Positions 36,171 to 46,009 of a stretch of DNA of 64,000 nt are shown piece after piece. The notes under the pieces are model-generated. The model made no database searches and was not told where the DNA came from. It worked only from the letters and a program-made list of their open reading frames with translations. Location: the NCBI RefSeq assembly GCF_005116455.1, contig NZ_SWBP01000003.1, forward strand, positions 12-64,011. Direction: 5' to 3'. Source of the stretch: Pedobacter cryophilus (GTDB taxonomy: Bacteria; Bacteroidota; Bacteroidia; Sphingobacteriales; Sphingobacteriaceae). Made by a program: the position numbers and the translations under genes. Positions within the stretch are counted from its first letter, which is position 1; each line of letters begins with the position of its first letter.

Positions 36171-37046
36171 TTAAGATTCAATTTGCTTCTTATAATTGAT
36201 AATAGCATTAAGTATGTTGTTAATTATTGCCCCCTGACCTTCGTCTGAGTTAATGTATTTTTCTTCTTCGGGATTACTGATAAAGCCAATTTCAGTTAAA
36301 ATTGCAGGCATTCCTGCTCTTTGTAATACTGCTAAGCCTTGTTCTTTAACCCCGCGGTTAATTCTACCTTCTTTAATATATTCATCTTGCACTAATGATG
36401 CCAATTTAATGCTTTGGTCTCTAAAGGCGTTTTTCATTAAAGAAAAAATAATATAACTCTCTGGGTCGTTAGGGTCAAATCCACCATAATTGGTTTTATA
36501 ATCTTTTTCCAACAAAATAGAAGCATTTTCTCTAATGGCTACATCTTGTTCATCTAAACGATTAAAACCGGCTACAAAAGTTTCTGTTCCTCTAGTTACA
36601 GGATTAGGAATGCTTCTGTAACCATAAACTGGTTTGCCTTTTAAATACTTAATTACATACCGTTGTTTAATTGGAGGCATAGAATTACAATGTATGGATA
36701 TAAATAAATCTGCTTTTTCTCTGTTAGCAATACCTATTCTGTCATACAATTTAACAAAAACATCAGTTGTTCTGGTATAAACTACCCTAACTCCAGGCAT
36801 TTTTGCCTCAATCTCTCTACCTAATTTAAGCGCTACAGTTAAGGCTACATCTTTTTCTTTAGAGAAAGAACCATGGGTAGAACCATCTTGTCCGCCATGG
36901 CCAGCATCTATTATGATAGTTTTAACCTTACTTCCTGTTGATAAATAATTATCTTCTTTAGCTACTTTTGCCGAAGTAAAAAGGATGGTACAAAAACTTG
37001 TTAATATTAAACAGTGAATAAACCTCTTCGATGTTGTAATTTTCAT
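36171..37046 (-). CDS. N-acetylmuramoyl-L-alanine amidase (Amidase_3)
   Basis: Peptidoglycan-cleaving zinc amidase, 291 aa. It has a signal-like N-terminus and 'IIIDAGHGGQDGSTHG' (first Zn His) near residues 45-60. 'DLFISIHCNS' gives a further His, and 'ILTEIGFISNPEEE' carries the catalytic Glu. An insertion between 'CNSMPPI' and 'TRGTETFV' (about 125-155) is usual in Bacteroidota homologues. It is divergent from lptD, with start codons very close. Confidence 0.94.
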   Translation of the reverse strand: MKITTSKRFIHCLILTSFCTILFTSAKVAKEDNYLSTGSKVKTIIIDAGHGGQDGSTHGSFSKEKDVALTVALKLGREIEAKMPGVRVVYTRTTDVFVKLYDRIGIANREKADLFISIHCNSMPPIKQRYVIKYLKGKPVYGYRSIPNPVTRGTETFVAGFNRLDEQDVAIRENASILLEKDYKTNYGGFDPNDPESYIIFSLMKNAFRDQSIKLASLVQDEYIKEGRINRGVKEQGLAVLQRAGMPAILTEIGFISNPEEEKYINSDEGQGAIINNILNAIINYKKQIES

Positions 37047-37096
37047 TAATTTTGGGCGTTTTTTGTTATTCTTGCTTACAAAAATATTATTCTTAT

Positions 37097-39751
37097 TTGA
37101 TTTTGAAATTTACCTATATATTTTTTACATATCTTCTATTATTTGTACACATTGGTACGAAAGCATCAACGCTTTTTCAACAAGATACTACAAAAAAAAT
37201 AGGTGCTGAAAAAACCTTTTCTTCTCCAGATTCCATTAGAACGGATACTTTAAAGAAAAATTCTAAGCAAAGTCAAATCAACGATGTTATTAAGTTTACA
37301 GCGGCAGATTCTTCTGTTTATGATGCTAAAAATAATGTTTGGTATTTATACGGAAAAGCTCGTGTAACCTACGGAGAGAAGGAAGTTGACGCAGGTTTTA
37401 TCAAGCTAAACCAAAAAGACAATACCATTTTTGCTAAAGGTAAAATAGATTCTTTAGGTAGGTTTTCTGGTCTGCCAATCTTTAAAGATCCAGAGCAAGG
37501 GGCGCTTACTGCCGATTCTGTTTTTTACAATTTTAAAACTTCAAAAGGGAAAATTTATCAGGTATATACCGAGCAAGAAGGAGGCTATATCACTGGTGGA
37601 AAAATAAAAAAACAACAGAACGAAGAGATACATTTAAAGGGAGTAACTTATTCAACTTGTAATTTACCAAACCCTCACCAACATTTTGGTATTGTGATTA
37701 CTAAAGGGATAGCCACAGAAAATCAAATTATTACTGGTCCGGCTTATTTGGTAATAGAAGATGTCCCCATTCCGTTAGTTTTGCCTTTCGGATTTTTTCC
37801 CAAACCTAATAAAAGAGCATCGGGTATTATTTTACCTCAAGTGGGTGAAGATGCTACTTTAGGCTTTTTCTTAAGAGACTTTGGTTATTATATTGGCTTA
37901 AATGATTATTGGGATTTAACCTTAAAAGGCGGAATTTACTCTAAAGGATCTTATGAAGCCAATGCAGCTAGTAGGTATACCAAGCGCTATAAATACTCTG
38001 GAAACTTGTTTTTCTCTTATTCTTCCAGAAAATTTGGAGTAGAAGGAACGCCAGAATTTGAGAATCCGACTAAAGATTTCAGAATTCAGTGGTCTCATCA
38101 ACAAAATCCAAATGCAAGGCCAGGTTCTACTTTTGGCGCTTCGGTAAATGCAAGTACTAGCGGTGCTTTTAGAAACGTACCAGGTAATAACTTTAATTCA
38201 ATTATTCAAAATCAGTTGAGTTCTAGTATTTCTTACAGTAAAACGTGGGCTAATAGTCCTTTTAATTTGAGTACTGCTTTAACACATAGCCAAAATTTAA
38301 CTTCCAGAACCGTTACTTTAGGTTTGCCTTCTTTAAACTTTGGGATGTCTACTTTAAACCCATTTGATAAAAAGGATAGGATAGGAGAACAAAAATGGTA
38401 TCAAAGAATTGCAGTGGGTTATTCGCTTCAAGCTGATAATCAGTTAAACACTACCGATTCGCTATTATTTAAGAAAGAAACTCTAAGTAAAATTAGAAGC
38501 GGAATACAACACAATATTCCAATTTCAATGTCATCAAAGGTTTTAAAATACTTTCAGTTTAGCCAAAACCTTAACTACAGCGAAAAATGGTATTTCCAAA
38601 CCATAAGAAAAAATTACATTGCCAGACCAACAACTACCGGTACCAAAGATTCTTTAGGAATAGATACTATACCAGGTTTTAGAAGAGCCAGCGATTATAG
38701 TTTAGGAGGTGGGTTATCTACCAAAATATACGGAACTGTAAACTTTAAAAAGGGGAAATTGGTAGCTATACGACATGTTTTTACGCCAAACGTAGGTTTC
38801 TCTTATCGTCCAGATTTTGGTCAGCCAAAATATAATTATTACGATAGCGTACAGTTAGATCAATCTGGTAGAAGGCAAGCTTATTCTATATTTGAAAACA
38901 GTTTATACGGAGGGCCAGGGCAAGGAAAAAGTGCTGCTATCACCTTTGGTTTAGAAAACAACATCGAAATAAAGATGAAAAGTTCTAAAGACACTACCAA
39001 TAGCGGAATCAAAAAAATACCCATTTTACAAGGCTTAAGCTTAAATGGCTCGTATAATTTTGTAGCCGATAGTTTAAAGCTTTCTCAATTAGGCTTTAGT
39101 GGAAGAACCTTTTTTACCGAAAAATTAGGAATCAGTTTCTATGGTAATTTAGATCCTTATGTTTTTCAAAAAGAAATAGTAAGCGGGCAATTAGTGGGCA
39201 GAACTATTAATAAATACAGATGGGAACAAGGTAAACTACCCAGATTAACCAATTTTGGTTTTTCTTTTGATTACAGTTTAAACTCTAATACTTTAGGTAA
39301 AAACAATAAGGCAAATAATCCGCCAACAGGCAACAGTCCTGATCTATTTAACAGGGTAAATGCAGAGCAGGCAGATCAGTTAAGGCAAATTAGCAGAAAT
39401 TCTAATGCTTTTGTTGATTTTAATGTGCCTTGGAATTTAAGCTTCTATTACAATTTTAGTTATTCTAATACAGGCTTAACCAAAGCTTTGGTACAAACTT
39501 TAAATGCTAATGGCGATTTTAGCTTAACCCCAAAATGGAAGGTACAATTTAATTCGGGTTACGATTTTCAAAATAAGGCCATCAGTTTAACCTCATTCTC
39601 TATCTATCGCGATTTACATTGCTGGGATATGGCCATCAGATGGATTCCATTTGGCCCTTTCCAAAGCTATAATGTAGATTTAAAAGTAAAAGCATCTATT
39701 TTGCAAGATCTTAAACTAAGCAAACGCAGAGAGTATTACAATCAATTCTAA
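37097..39751 (+). CDS. LptD-like outer-membrane LPS assembly protein
   Basis: A Bacteroidota-type LptD homologue of about 884 aa that would insert LPS into the outer membrane. An N-terminal signal ('FTYIFFTYLLLFVHIGTKA') is followed by an OstA/LptA-like domain ('VWYLYGKARVTYGEKEVDAGFIKLNQKDNTIFAKG'). A large beta-barrel rich in alternating aromatic strands follows, ending 'YYNQF', an outer-membrane C-terminal signature. The in-frame ATG at 37052 lies only 5 bp from the divergent amidase ATG and precedes the signal by 15 residues. I prefer the TTG at 37097, but this is uncertain. cinA follows after 3 bp. Confidence 0.88.
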   Translation: MILKFTYIFFTYLLLFVHIGTKASTLFQQDTTKKIGAEKTFSSPDSIRTDTLKKNSKQSQINDVIKFTAADSSVYDAKNNVWYLYGKARVTYGEKEVDAGFIKLNQKDNTIFAKGKIDSLGRFSGLPIFKDPEQGALTADSVFYNFKTSKGKIYQVYTEQEGGYITGGKIKKQQNEEIHLKGVTYSTCNLPNPHQHFGIVITKGIATENQIITGPAYLVIEDVPIPLVLPFGFFPKPNKRASGIILPQVGEDATLGFFLRDFGYYIGLNDYWDLTLKGGIYSKGSYEANAASRYTKRYKYSGNLFFSYSSRKFGVEGTPEFENPTKDFRIQWSHQQNPNARPGSTFGASVNASTSGAFRNVPGNNFNSIIQNQLSSSISYSKTWANSPFNLSTALTHSQNLTSRTVTLGLPSLNFGMSTLNPFDKKDRIGEQKWYQRIAVGYSLQADNQLNTTDSLLFKKETLSKIRSGIQHNIPISMSSKVLKYFQFSQNLNYSEKWYFQTIRKNYIARPTTTGTKDSLGIDTIPGFRRASDYSLGGGLSTKIYGTVNFKKGKLVAIRHVFTPNVGFSYRPDFGQPKYNYYDSVQLDQSGRRQAYSIFENSLYGGPGQGKSAAITFGLENNIEIKMKSSKDTTNSGIKKIPILQGLSLNGSYNFVADSLKLSQLGFSGRTFFTEKLGISFYGNLDPYVFQKEIVSGQLVGRTINKYRWEQGKLPRLTNFGFSFDYSLNSNTLGKNNKANNPPTGNSPDLFNRVNAEQADQLRQISRNSNAFVDFNVPWNLSFYYNFSYSNTGLTKALVQTLNANGDFSLTPKWKVQFNSGYDFQNKAISLTSFSIYRDLHCWDMAIRWIPFGPFQSYNVDLKVKASILQDLKLSKRREYYNQF

Positions 39752-39754
39752 AAT

Positions 39755-41005
39755 ATGCTAGCAGAAATAATCACCATTGGTGATGAAATTTTAATTGGTC
39801 AAATTGTAGATAGCAATTCTGCTTGGATGGCCACCGAATTGAATAAAATAGGCATTAAGGTAAAACAAATCACTTCTGTATCTGATGATGATCAACATAT
39901 TTTAGAAGCCTTAAAAAATGCCGAAAACAGAGCAGATATTATCATTATGACAGGTGGCTTGGGCCCAACAAAAGATGATATTACCAAAAAAACTTTAGCC
40001 ATCTATTTTCAATCTAAAGAAATGGTTTTACACCAACCAACTTTAGCTATCGTAACTAATATTTTTGCCAAGTACAAAGCGCCATTATTAGAAGTAAACA
40101 TGCAGCAAGCCATGGTGCCTAATAATTGCGAGGTTTTGTTAAACCAACAAGGTACCGCTCCAGGAATGCTGTTTAGAAAAGATAAAAAAATATTTATCTC
40201 TATGCCAGGCGTTCCTTACGAGATGATGAATTTGATGACCAGTACTGTTTTGCCACTCATTAAAGAAGAATTTAAACTTCCGGCAGTATATCATCAAACT
40301 ATTTTAACTGCTGGTGTAGGCGAATCTTTTTTAGCCGAAAAGATTAAGGATATTGAAGAAACATTGCCGCCGCATATCAAATTAGCTTATTTACCCAAAT
40401 TAGGTTCGGTAAGATTGAGATTGAGTACTACTCAACATGCCTCAGATGAAATAAAAAAAGAGGTTTTGGCTTACGCCGATAAAATTATCGAGCGAATTCC
40501 AGATGTTTGGATTGCTAAGGAAGATATTCCTATAGAGAAAGTGATTTTAAACTTAATGGAGGTTAATCATTTAACTTTATCTGTTGCCGAAAGTTGCACA
40601 GGAGGCGCCATATCTCAAATGATTACTCAACATCCGGGATGTTCTAAAGTATTTGCAGGTGGTGGAATTGTTTATTCTTACGAGTTAAAATCAAAATTAT
40701 TAGGGGTTAAGCCCGAAACCTTAGCTCAATTTGGTGCCGTTAGTGAAGAAACCATTAATGAAATGGTAACTGGCGCCCTATTAAATTTTGAAACTGATTA
40801 TGCCGTTGCAGTAAGTGGAATTGCAGGTCCTGATGGTGGAATGCCCGATAAACCTGTTGGTACAGTTTGGATAGCCGTTGCCAATAAAAATAAGGTAGTG
40901 GCTAAAAAATATAATTTTGGGAATAAGAGAGCCCAAAATATAGAAAGATCAGCAATGGCAGCCTTAAATCTTTTATTCAGATTGTTGAAAGAGTTTCATT
41001 CTTAA
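39755..41005 (+). CDS. cinA: CinA family protein (nicotinamide mononucleotide deamidase / competence-damage inducible)
   Basis: The 416-aa two-domain protein has an N-terminal molybdopterin-binding-like (COG1058) domain with 'ITIGDEILIGQIVDSNSAW' and 'MTGGLGPTKDDITKKT'. The C-terminal CinA domain (about 260-416) has 'VAESCTGGAISQMI' and 'AVSGIAGPDGGMPDKPVGTVW', the NMN deamidase signature. It acts in pyridine nucleotide salvage. It is close behind lptD. Confidence 0.95.
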   Translation: MLAEIITIGDEILIGQIVDSNSAWMATELNKIGIKVKQITSVSDDDQHILEALKNAENRADIIIMTGGLGPTKDDITKKTLAIYFQSKEMVLHQPTLAIVTNIFAKYKAPLLEVNMQQAMVPNNCEVLLNQQGTAPGMLFRKDKKIFISMPGVPYEMMNLMTSTVLPLIKEEFKLPAVYHQTILTAGVGESFLAEKIKDIEETLPPHIKLAYLPKLGSVRLRLSTTQHASDEIKKEVLAYADKIIERIPDVWIAKEDIPIEKVILNLMEVNHLTLSVAESCTGGAISQMITQHPGCSKVFAGGGIVYSYELKSKLLGVKPETLAQFGAVSEETINEMVTGALLNFETDYAVAVSGIAGPDGGMPDKPVGTVWIAVANKNKVVAKKYNFGNKRAQNIERSAMAALNLLFRLLKEFHS

Positions 41006-41050
41006 GTTAATCTATATTACTATTTTTGCACAAACCAATTTTTATAATTC

Positions 41051-42427
41051 ATGGCTCAATACGAACTTTTATTGCCTAAAATGGGGGAAAGTGTTGCTGA
41101 GGCAACCATTATCAGATGGGAGAAAAATCCAGGTGATAGCATAGCAATAGACGATACCATTTTAGAGATCGCTACAGACAAGGTAGATTCTGAAGTTCCT
41201 TCGCCAGTGGCAGGAAAAATGGTGAAGCATCTTTTTAATGAAAATGATGTTGCCCAAGTGGGTGATGTTATCGCTATCATAGAAATTGAAGGTAGTGAAG
41301 GAGAAATTGTGTTAGAAGAGCAACCAGAAGTTATTGAAGTAGAAGCAGTAGCCGAAAAAGTTGAAGAAATTCCTTTTGTGCCAGAAGAAGAACCAAAATC
41401 AGAAGGAATTGATTTTGTAGCTTCAGATCGTTTTTATTCTCCATTAGTAAAAAGCATCGCTCAAGAAGAAGGAATTAAGATAGAAGAATTACATCAAATT
41501 AAAGGATCAGGAAGTGAAGGCAGAGTCACCAAAGATGATCTTTTACAATTTATAGAAAACCGACAACAACCAGCAGCTTCACCTGTAGCATCAGCTCCTG
41601 CCCAAGAGGTGAAAGCAGTTTCTGCTCCAGTTGCTTCGGCACCTAAAGTAGAAAGCCCAGTGCCAGCAGCAACAAAAACAGAAGCTCCAAAACCAGCTCC
41701 AACAGTATCAGTAAATGGTGGAGATGAAATTATAGAAATGGACAGGATGCGTAAACTAATTGCCGATCACATGGTGAATAGTAAGCATATTTCGGCCCAT
41801 GTTACTTCATTTGTAGAAGCAGATGTGACCAATATGGTACAATGGCGTAATAAAATTAAAAATAGCTTTGAGAAAAGAGAAGGAGAGAAAATTACTTTTA
41901 CTCCCATATTTATTGAAGCAGTTGCCAAGGCCATTAAAGATTTACCTATGATCAACGTCTCGGTAAATGGGACTCAAATTATCAAGAAAAAGGATATTAA
42001 TATTGGAATGGCGGCCGCTTTACCAAGCGGAAATTTAATTGTTCCGGTGATAAAAAATGCCGATCAACTCAACTTAGTAGGTTTAACTAAATCTGTAAAT
42101 GATTTGGCTAACCGCTCTCGTATCAATAAGTTACAGCCAGATGAAATACAAGGGGGGACTTTTACTTTAACCAATGTAGGTACTTTTGGTAACGTAATGG
42201 GTACGCCAATTATTAACCAACCACAAGTTGCGGTTTTAGCGGTTGGCGCTATTAAAAAGAAACCAGCAGTTATTGAAACCGAATACGGAGACGTGATTGC
42301 TATCAGACACATGATGTTTCTTTCACTTTCTTATGATCACCGTGTGGTAGATGGTTCTTTAGGTGGAAGTTTTGTAAGAAAAGTTGCTGATTACCTAGAA
42401 GCTTGGGATGTAAACAGAGAAATTTAA
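41051..42427 (+). CDS. Dihydrolipoamide acyltransferase (E2 of a 2-oxo acid dehydrogenase)
   Basis: A 458-aa E2 subunit. The lipoyl domain is at 1-78 with the lipoylated K44 in 'ATDKVDSE'. An acidic linker follows, then an E1/E3-binding domain (about 135-172, 'SPLVKSIAQEEGIKIEELHQIKGSGSEGRVTKDDL'). After an Ala/Pro-rich hinge comes the catalytic domain with 'SLSYDHRVVDGS' (His and Asp active-site pair). Whether it belongs to a branched-chain, oxoglutarate or pyruvate complex cannot be decided, since no E1 or E3 gene is adjacent. Confidence 0.94.
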   Translation: MAQYELLLPKMGESVAEATIIRWEKNPGDSIAIDDTILEIATDKVDSEVPSPVAGKMVKHLFNENDVAQVGDVIAIIEIEGSEGEIVLEEQPEVIEVEAVAEKVEEIPFVPEEEPKSEGIDFVASDRFYSPLVKSIAQEEGIKIEELHQIKGSGSEGRVTKDDLLQFIENRQQPAASPVASAPAQEVKAVSAPVASAPKVESPVPAATKTEAPKPAPTVSVNGGDEIIEMDRMRKLIADHMVNSKHISAHVTSFVEADVTNMVQWRNKIKNSFEKREGEKITFTPIFIEAVAKAIKDLPMINVSVNGTQIIKKKDINIGMAAALPSGNLIVPVIKNADQLNLVGLTKSVNDLANRSRINKLQPDEIQGGTFTLTNVGTFGNVMGTPIINQPQVAVLAVGAIKKKPAVIETEYGDVIAIRHMMFLSLSYDHRVVDGSLGGSFVRKVADYLEAWDVNREI

Positions 42428-42448
42428 TTTATTATTGTGATAATTATT

Positions 42449-42482
42449 AAAAGACAGGTTTTGTTAAGCCTGTCTTTTTTTG
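42449..42482 (+). terminator. Intrinsic terminator after E2 gene
   Basis: AAAAGACAGG (42449-42458), loop, CCTGTCTTTT (42469-42478), then more T. Confidence 0.88.
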
Positions 42483-42529
42483 TTAACGATTTTCTTGGAG
42501 AGTAAAATCTGTAAATATTTAATTGAGCA

Positions 42530-44434
42530 TCATTGGGCAAATTCCCAAGCAGATTTGTACATCGCCAAGTTTTCTGTGTACTTGATAAAACCATTATAAA
42601 AATCAGATTGGGCAATGGTTGCACTATCTCCAATCACCACCAACTTTTTCTTTGCTCGGGTTAGCGCTACGTTCATTCTTCTGGTGTCAGCTAAAAAACC
42701 AATATTATTTTGTGTATTGCTTCTGGTTAAACTAATGTAAACCACATCTCTTTCTTGCCCTTGAAAACTATCTATAGTGTTTATAGAGATTTGCTTATTA
42801 TATGGTTTTAATTCTTCGGCTTGGGAAATGAGTTCTCGTAAATGGTGAACTTGTGTTTTATAAGGAGAAATGACTGCTATTGTAGGGAAATTTTCTACCG
42901 AATAATTTTCACTTAGTTTTGCGATGTAATTTATTAAATGTGTCACCAAAAAAATAGCTTCTTCTATGTTGTTTAAACTTGTACCATCTTGTTTTTCGTT
43001 AAAGCCACATCCTGCAGTATCTATAAATTCAATTGGCGAATCATTCTCAAATAAAATTTGTGTTGCAACAGTTTGATGAGCTTGTAGCTTGCTTTTATAG
43101 AAAATTTGTGATGGATAAGACATAATAGACTCATGCATACGGTATTGCTCTTCCAGTAAAATCACACTTTCAGGATATAAAATCACACATTTTTCAAACA
43201 AAGTATGACCTAATCCTTTTTTTGCAGCTAAAGCGGATTTAACAGTTGGCGGCAGTTGACAATGATCTCCGGCAAAAATTACTTTGTTGGCTTTTAATAA
43301 AGGAATCCAACAGGCAGGCTCTAAAGCTTGCCCTGCCTCATCAATAACTACAGTGTTAAAATGGAGATCTCTAATGGTATAATGATTTGCACCTACCAAA
43401 GTAGCGGTAATGACTTGGGCTTTTTCTATTAAATTTTCTGTAATATATTCCTCAATTCGTCCAACATCTTTCATCAGCTTACGCGATTCGTCTAACAACG
43501 CATTTTTTTGCTCACGTTCTGCTCGTCCAAAACTTCGCTTATATTTATGAGCCATATTTTTAAATTCGGCGGCTCGCTTTCTTAAGTCTTTAAGCTGTTT
43601 TCTATCGGGATGCTCGGCTATTTTATGATCTAAAGTAAGTGAAATAAGATCTGAAGAAACCCTAGCTGGGTTGCCAATTCTTAATACATTTAACCCTTCG
43701 GCAGCCAATTTAGTACTTAATAAATCTACTGCAGTATTGCTTGGGGCAACAATTAAAATTTGTTTATCGCCATTGTTTATCAAAGCTTTTACGGCTTCAA
43801 CTAATGTGGTGGTTTTTCCTGTTCCGGGAGGGCCATGTACAATGGCTAAATTTTTAGCATTGATAATTTTATTGACTGCTAATTGTTGTGCCGCATTCAG
43901 TTTTTGGCTAGTAAAAGGAGTTGTTTGAGTTGAAAATTCGGGATTCCCATCTCCAGATAATAACCTTACTAAATGCCCTTTTTCTTTGTTTTCTATTAAT
44001 TGAACTGCTTTTTTAATGGCATTTTGCATTTCCTGATAGCTGTTATTATCAAAAAGCAAATCAATACCTAATTTCCCATCGTTACACCAATCAGGCAATT
44101 CATCGGTACGCAAGGTGATTTTCATGATGTTATTTCCGTAGAAATTCACAATAGCTTCTAAACGATCTGTTTGAGGATTGTGATTAGAGAATAATGCAAC
44201 TGGCATTCCAAATCTAAATTGATGATTTACATCATGATGCGTAGTGCGTTCAATTTCAACGGTTAAATAATCTCCACGACTCATTTCTGTCCCTCTAATA
44301 GCTATTGGATACCATGCTAAACCATTGACTCTTCGTTCTGAAACAGGACTGGTTTGGGTTTGCTTTAGAAACGTGGATAAGTCTTCTTCCTTCTCTATTT
44401 TTAAGAGTTCCAGAAGATTTTGGAAATAATTCAT
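42530..44434 (-). CDS. Superfamily 1 DNA/RNA helicase, IGHMBP2/SMUBP-2-like
   Basis: A Upf1-like helicase of 634 aa. Walker A 'GPPGTGKTTTLVEA' sits near residue 200. 'VVIDEAGQALEPACWIPLL' (DEAG-type Walker B), 'GDHCQLPPTV', 'EQYRMH', 'TIDSFQGQERDVVYISLTRSN' and 'RRMNVALTRAKKKLV' complete motifs I to VI. The N-terminal region is a beta-barrel/1B-type domain. I placed the start at MNYFQNLLEL (44434) rather than 44500, because the 22 extra residues are atypical. Confidence 0.93.
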   Translation of the reverse strand: MNYFQNLLELLKIEKEEDLSTFLKQTQTSPVSERRVNGLAWYPIAIRGTEMSRGDYLTVEIERTTHHDVNHQFRFGMPVALFSNHNPQTDRLEAIVNFYGNNIMKITLRTDELPDWCNDGKLGIDLLFDNNSYQEMQNAIKKAVQLIENKEKGHLVRLLSGDGNPEFSTQTTPFTSQKLNAAQQLAVNKIINAKNLAIVHGPPGTGKTTTLVEAVKALINNGDKQILIVAPSNTAVDLLSTKLAAEGLNVLRIGNPARVSSDLISLTLDHKIAEHPDRKQLKDLRKRAAEFKNMAHKYKRSFGRAEREQKNALLDESRKLMKDVGRIEEYITENLIEKAQVITATLVGANHYTIRDLHFNTVVIDEAGQALEPACWIPLLKANKVIFAGDHCQLPPTVKSALAAKKGLGHTLFEKCVILYPESVILLEEQYRMHESIMSYPSQIFYKSKLQAHQTVATQILFENDSPIEFIDTAGCGFNEKQDGTSLNNIEEAIFLVTHLINYIAKLSENYSVENFPTIAVISPYKTQVHHLRELISQAEELKPYNKQISINTIDSFQGQERDVVYISLTRSNTQNNIGFLADTRRMNVALTRAKKKLVVIGDSATIAQSDFYNGFIKYTENLAMYKSAWEFAQ

Positions 44435-44519
44435 TGTCGGCAAAGATAAAATATATTTTAAGGTTAAAATGGATAAGAGATGGTTTAGCCTAGCTAACAC
44501 TTTTTAAATTTTGCATAAA

Positions 44520-45016
44520 TTATGAAGGTGAATGTTGATGTTTTGTTTACTCTTCTTTAAGGCTTAATATGTGTAAAGATTTGGCTAAAGCCAATTGCAT
44601 TCATTTTATAATAGAATGGGCTAAAGCACCATTCCTATTAATCTTAGTATTGTAGTGATTGTGTTATAGGTGTGTTTGAAAATTATCTTCAGAAATAGGC
44701 TATATTATTTAATCTCGTATTTTAATTGCCTCCAGATTTATCTGGAGGACAAATAAAAAATGCTTTTTAGTTTTGTATGATTTATGAAGGTGAATGATGA
44801 TGTTTAGCCACCCTTAGTTCCAAAAGATTTGGCTAAAGCCAATTGCATTCCTTTTATAATAGAATGGGCTAAAGCACCATTCCTATTAATCTTAGTATTG
44901 TAGTGATTGTGTTATTGGTGTGTTTGAAAATTATCTTCAGAAATAGGCTATATTATTTAATCTCGTATTTTAATTGCCTCCAGATTTATCTGGAGGACAA
45001 ATAAAAGATGTTAGGA
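44520..45016. repeat. REP-like tandem duplication (~250 bp units)
   Basis: Two successive units begin 'TTATGAAGGTGAATG' at 44520 and 44782. Both contain the TTGGC-taaa-GCCAA hairpin (44581, 44829), an imperfect GAATGG/CCATTC hairpin and 'TTTAATCTCGTATTTTAATTG'. Both end in the 9-bp palindrome CCTCCAGAT-tt-ATCTGGAGG (about 44732 and 44975). The whole helicase-to-transposase gap (44435-45287) is made of such elements. Confidence 0.85.
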
Positions 45017-45287
45017 ATTGGCTTTAGCAAAAAAACCAATGTATTTTTAGATTTCAATCAATTTAAAATTGACTAATTATATCAATTAAGTATTTTCAAT
45101 TGCCTCCAGATTTATCTGGAGAATAAATAAAAGATTTTAAAAATTGGCTTTAGCCAAAATATCACCCAATGTCTTCTAAGATTTCAATAGATTTAATGTT
45201 GACTAATGAGATTAATAATTGTTTTCAATTGCCTTTAGATTTATCTGGAGGCAAAAAAGATGTTAAAAATTGGCTTTAGCCCAAATA
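45017..45287. repeat. Further REP-like elements next to the transposase
   Basis: Two more units with 'TTGGCTTTAGC' (inverse orientation of the hairpin) and the CCTCCAGAT/ATCTGGAG palindrome (about 45106 and, decayed, 45233). Alternating orientations resemble paired REPs (BIMEs). Confidence 0.75.
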
Positions 45288-45740
45288 TTACCCAATGAAT
45301 CTCTCAAATTTATATTTATCCATAAATTCATCATATTCTTCATTAAATGTTTTCTTTTTATGATGCTCTTCTTGATTTTTAATGTAAAGTCTTATTTTTT
45401 CTATAACAGACTCTGAAACTGAAACAGCAAAATATTCATCTTGCCATTCAAATTTATTACTACCTAAAATATCACGAAATTGCTCTTGTTTATTCATCCA
45501 AAAAGATGATTCTCCTTTTATTAATTGCATAATTTTTTGAATGTTTTGGTCTACACCTAAAGAAACTAAACAATGGCAATGATCGCTGTATCCATTTATA
45601 AAATCTATGAATATTCCTTTCTCTTTAGCATTTTCTTTAATATGTTGCCAAAGTGCTTTTCTTATTTATGGAGTTATCAGAAAAGGCTCTCTGTTTTTAG
45701 TGCTCCAAACAAAATGGATATATACTTTAATAAAAGGCAT
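45288..45740 (-). pseudogene. REP-associated tyrosine transposase (IS200-like, Y1_Tnp), interrupted by a stop codon
   Basis: Reading the minus strand from the ATG at 45740 gives a 150-codon frame. It has the family start 'VWSTKNREPFL' (residues 11-21), the HUH metal site H54-C-H56 in 'SDHCHCLVSLG', a 'WQDEYFAVSVS' strand and a catalytic tyrosine (about Y119 in 'LYIKNQEEHH'). Codon 25 is TAA (45666-45668) and is the only disruption seen. An intact product could only start internally (MQLIKGES at 45530), which would lack the HUH site. Surrounding palindromes are the probable cognate REPs. Confidence 0.88.
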
Positions 45741-45847
45741 TTTTTTAATAATTAGATAATGTAAGATATAAATTACTTTACTAATTCATAAAGATAAATA
45801 GTGATTTAGCTTAGCACTGCACTTTCTAATTTAAACCGGATTGAATT

Positions 45848-45932
45848 GAAAATCCCTGCCTGTCCGGCGAGGCAGGCTTTTTGTTTTTCACAAAAAGATT
45901 GCAACAAAAAGCCGGACTAGCGGGATTTAAAT
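45848..45932. repeat. Large imperfect hairpin containing a decayed GC-rich palindrome
   Basis: 'AATCCCTGCCTGTCCGGC' (45851-45868) is almost the reverse complement of 'GCCGGACTAGCGGGATT' (45911-45927). Inside, 'CTTTTTG' pairs with 'CAAAAAG'. The left arm is merged with a variant of the GCCTGCC palindrome ('GCCTGTCCGGCGAGGCAGG'). Confidence 0.65.
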
Positions 45933-45944
45933 TGCATAAGAGTA

Positions 45945-45990
45945 CCTTTTCTAAAAACAAAAAAGCACCTGCTATAAAACAGGTGCTAAA
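45945..45990 (-). terminator. Intrinsic terminator of the metX-hom operon
   Basis: AGCACCTG (45964-45971) pairs with CAGGTGCT (45980-45987). On the minus strand a T-rich tract follows. It lies 20-60 bp past the hom stop codon. Confidence 0.9.
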
Positions 45991-46009
45991 TCATTAAATA
46001 AAAAGAGTT

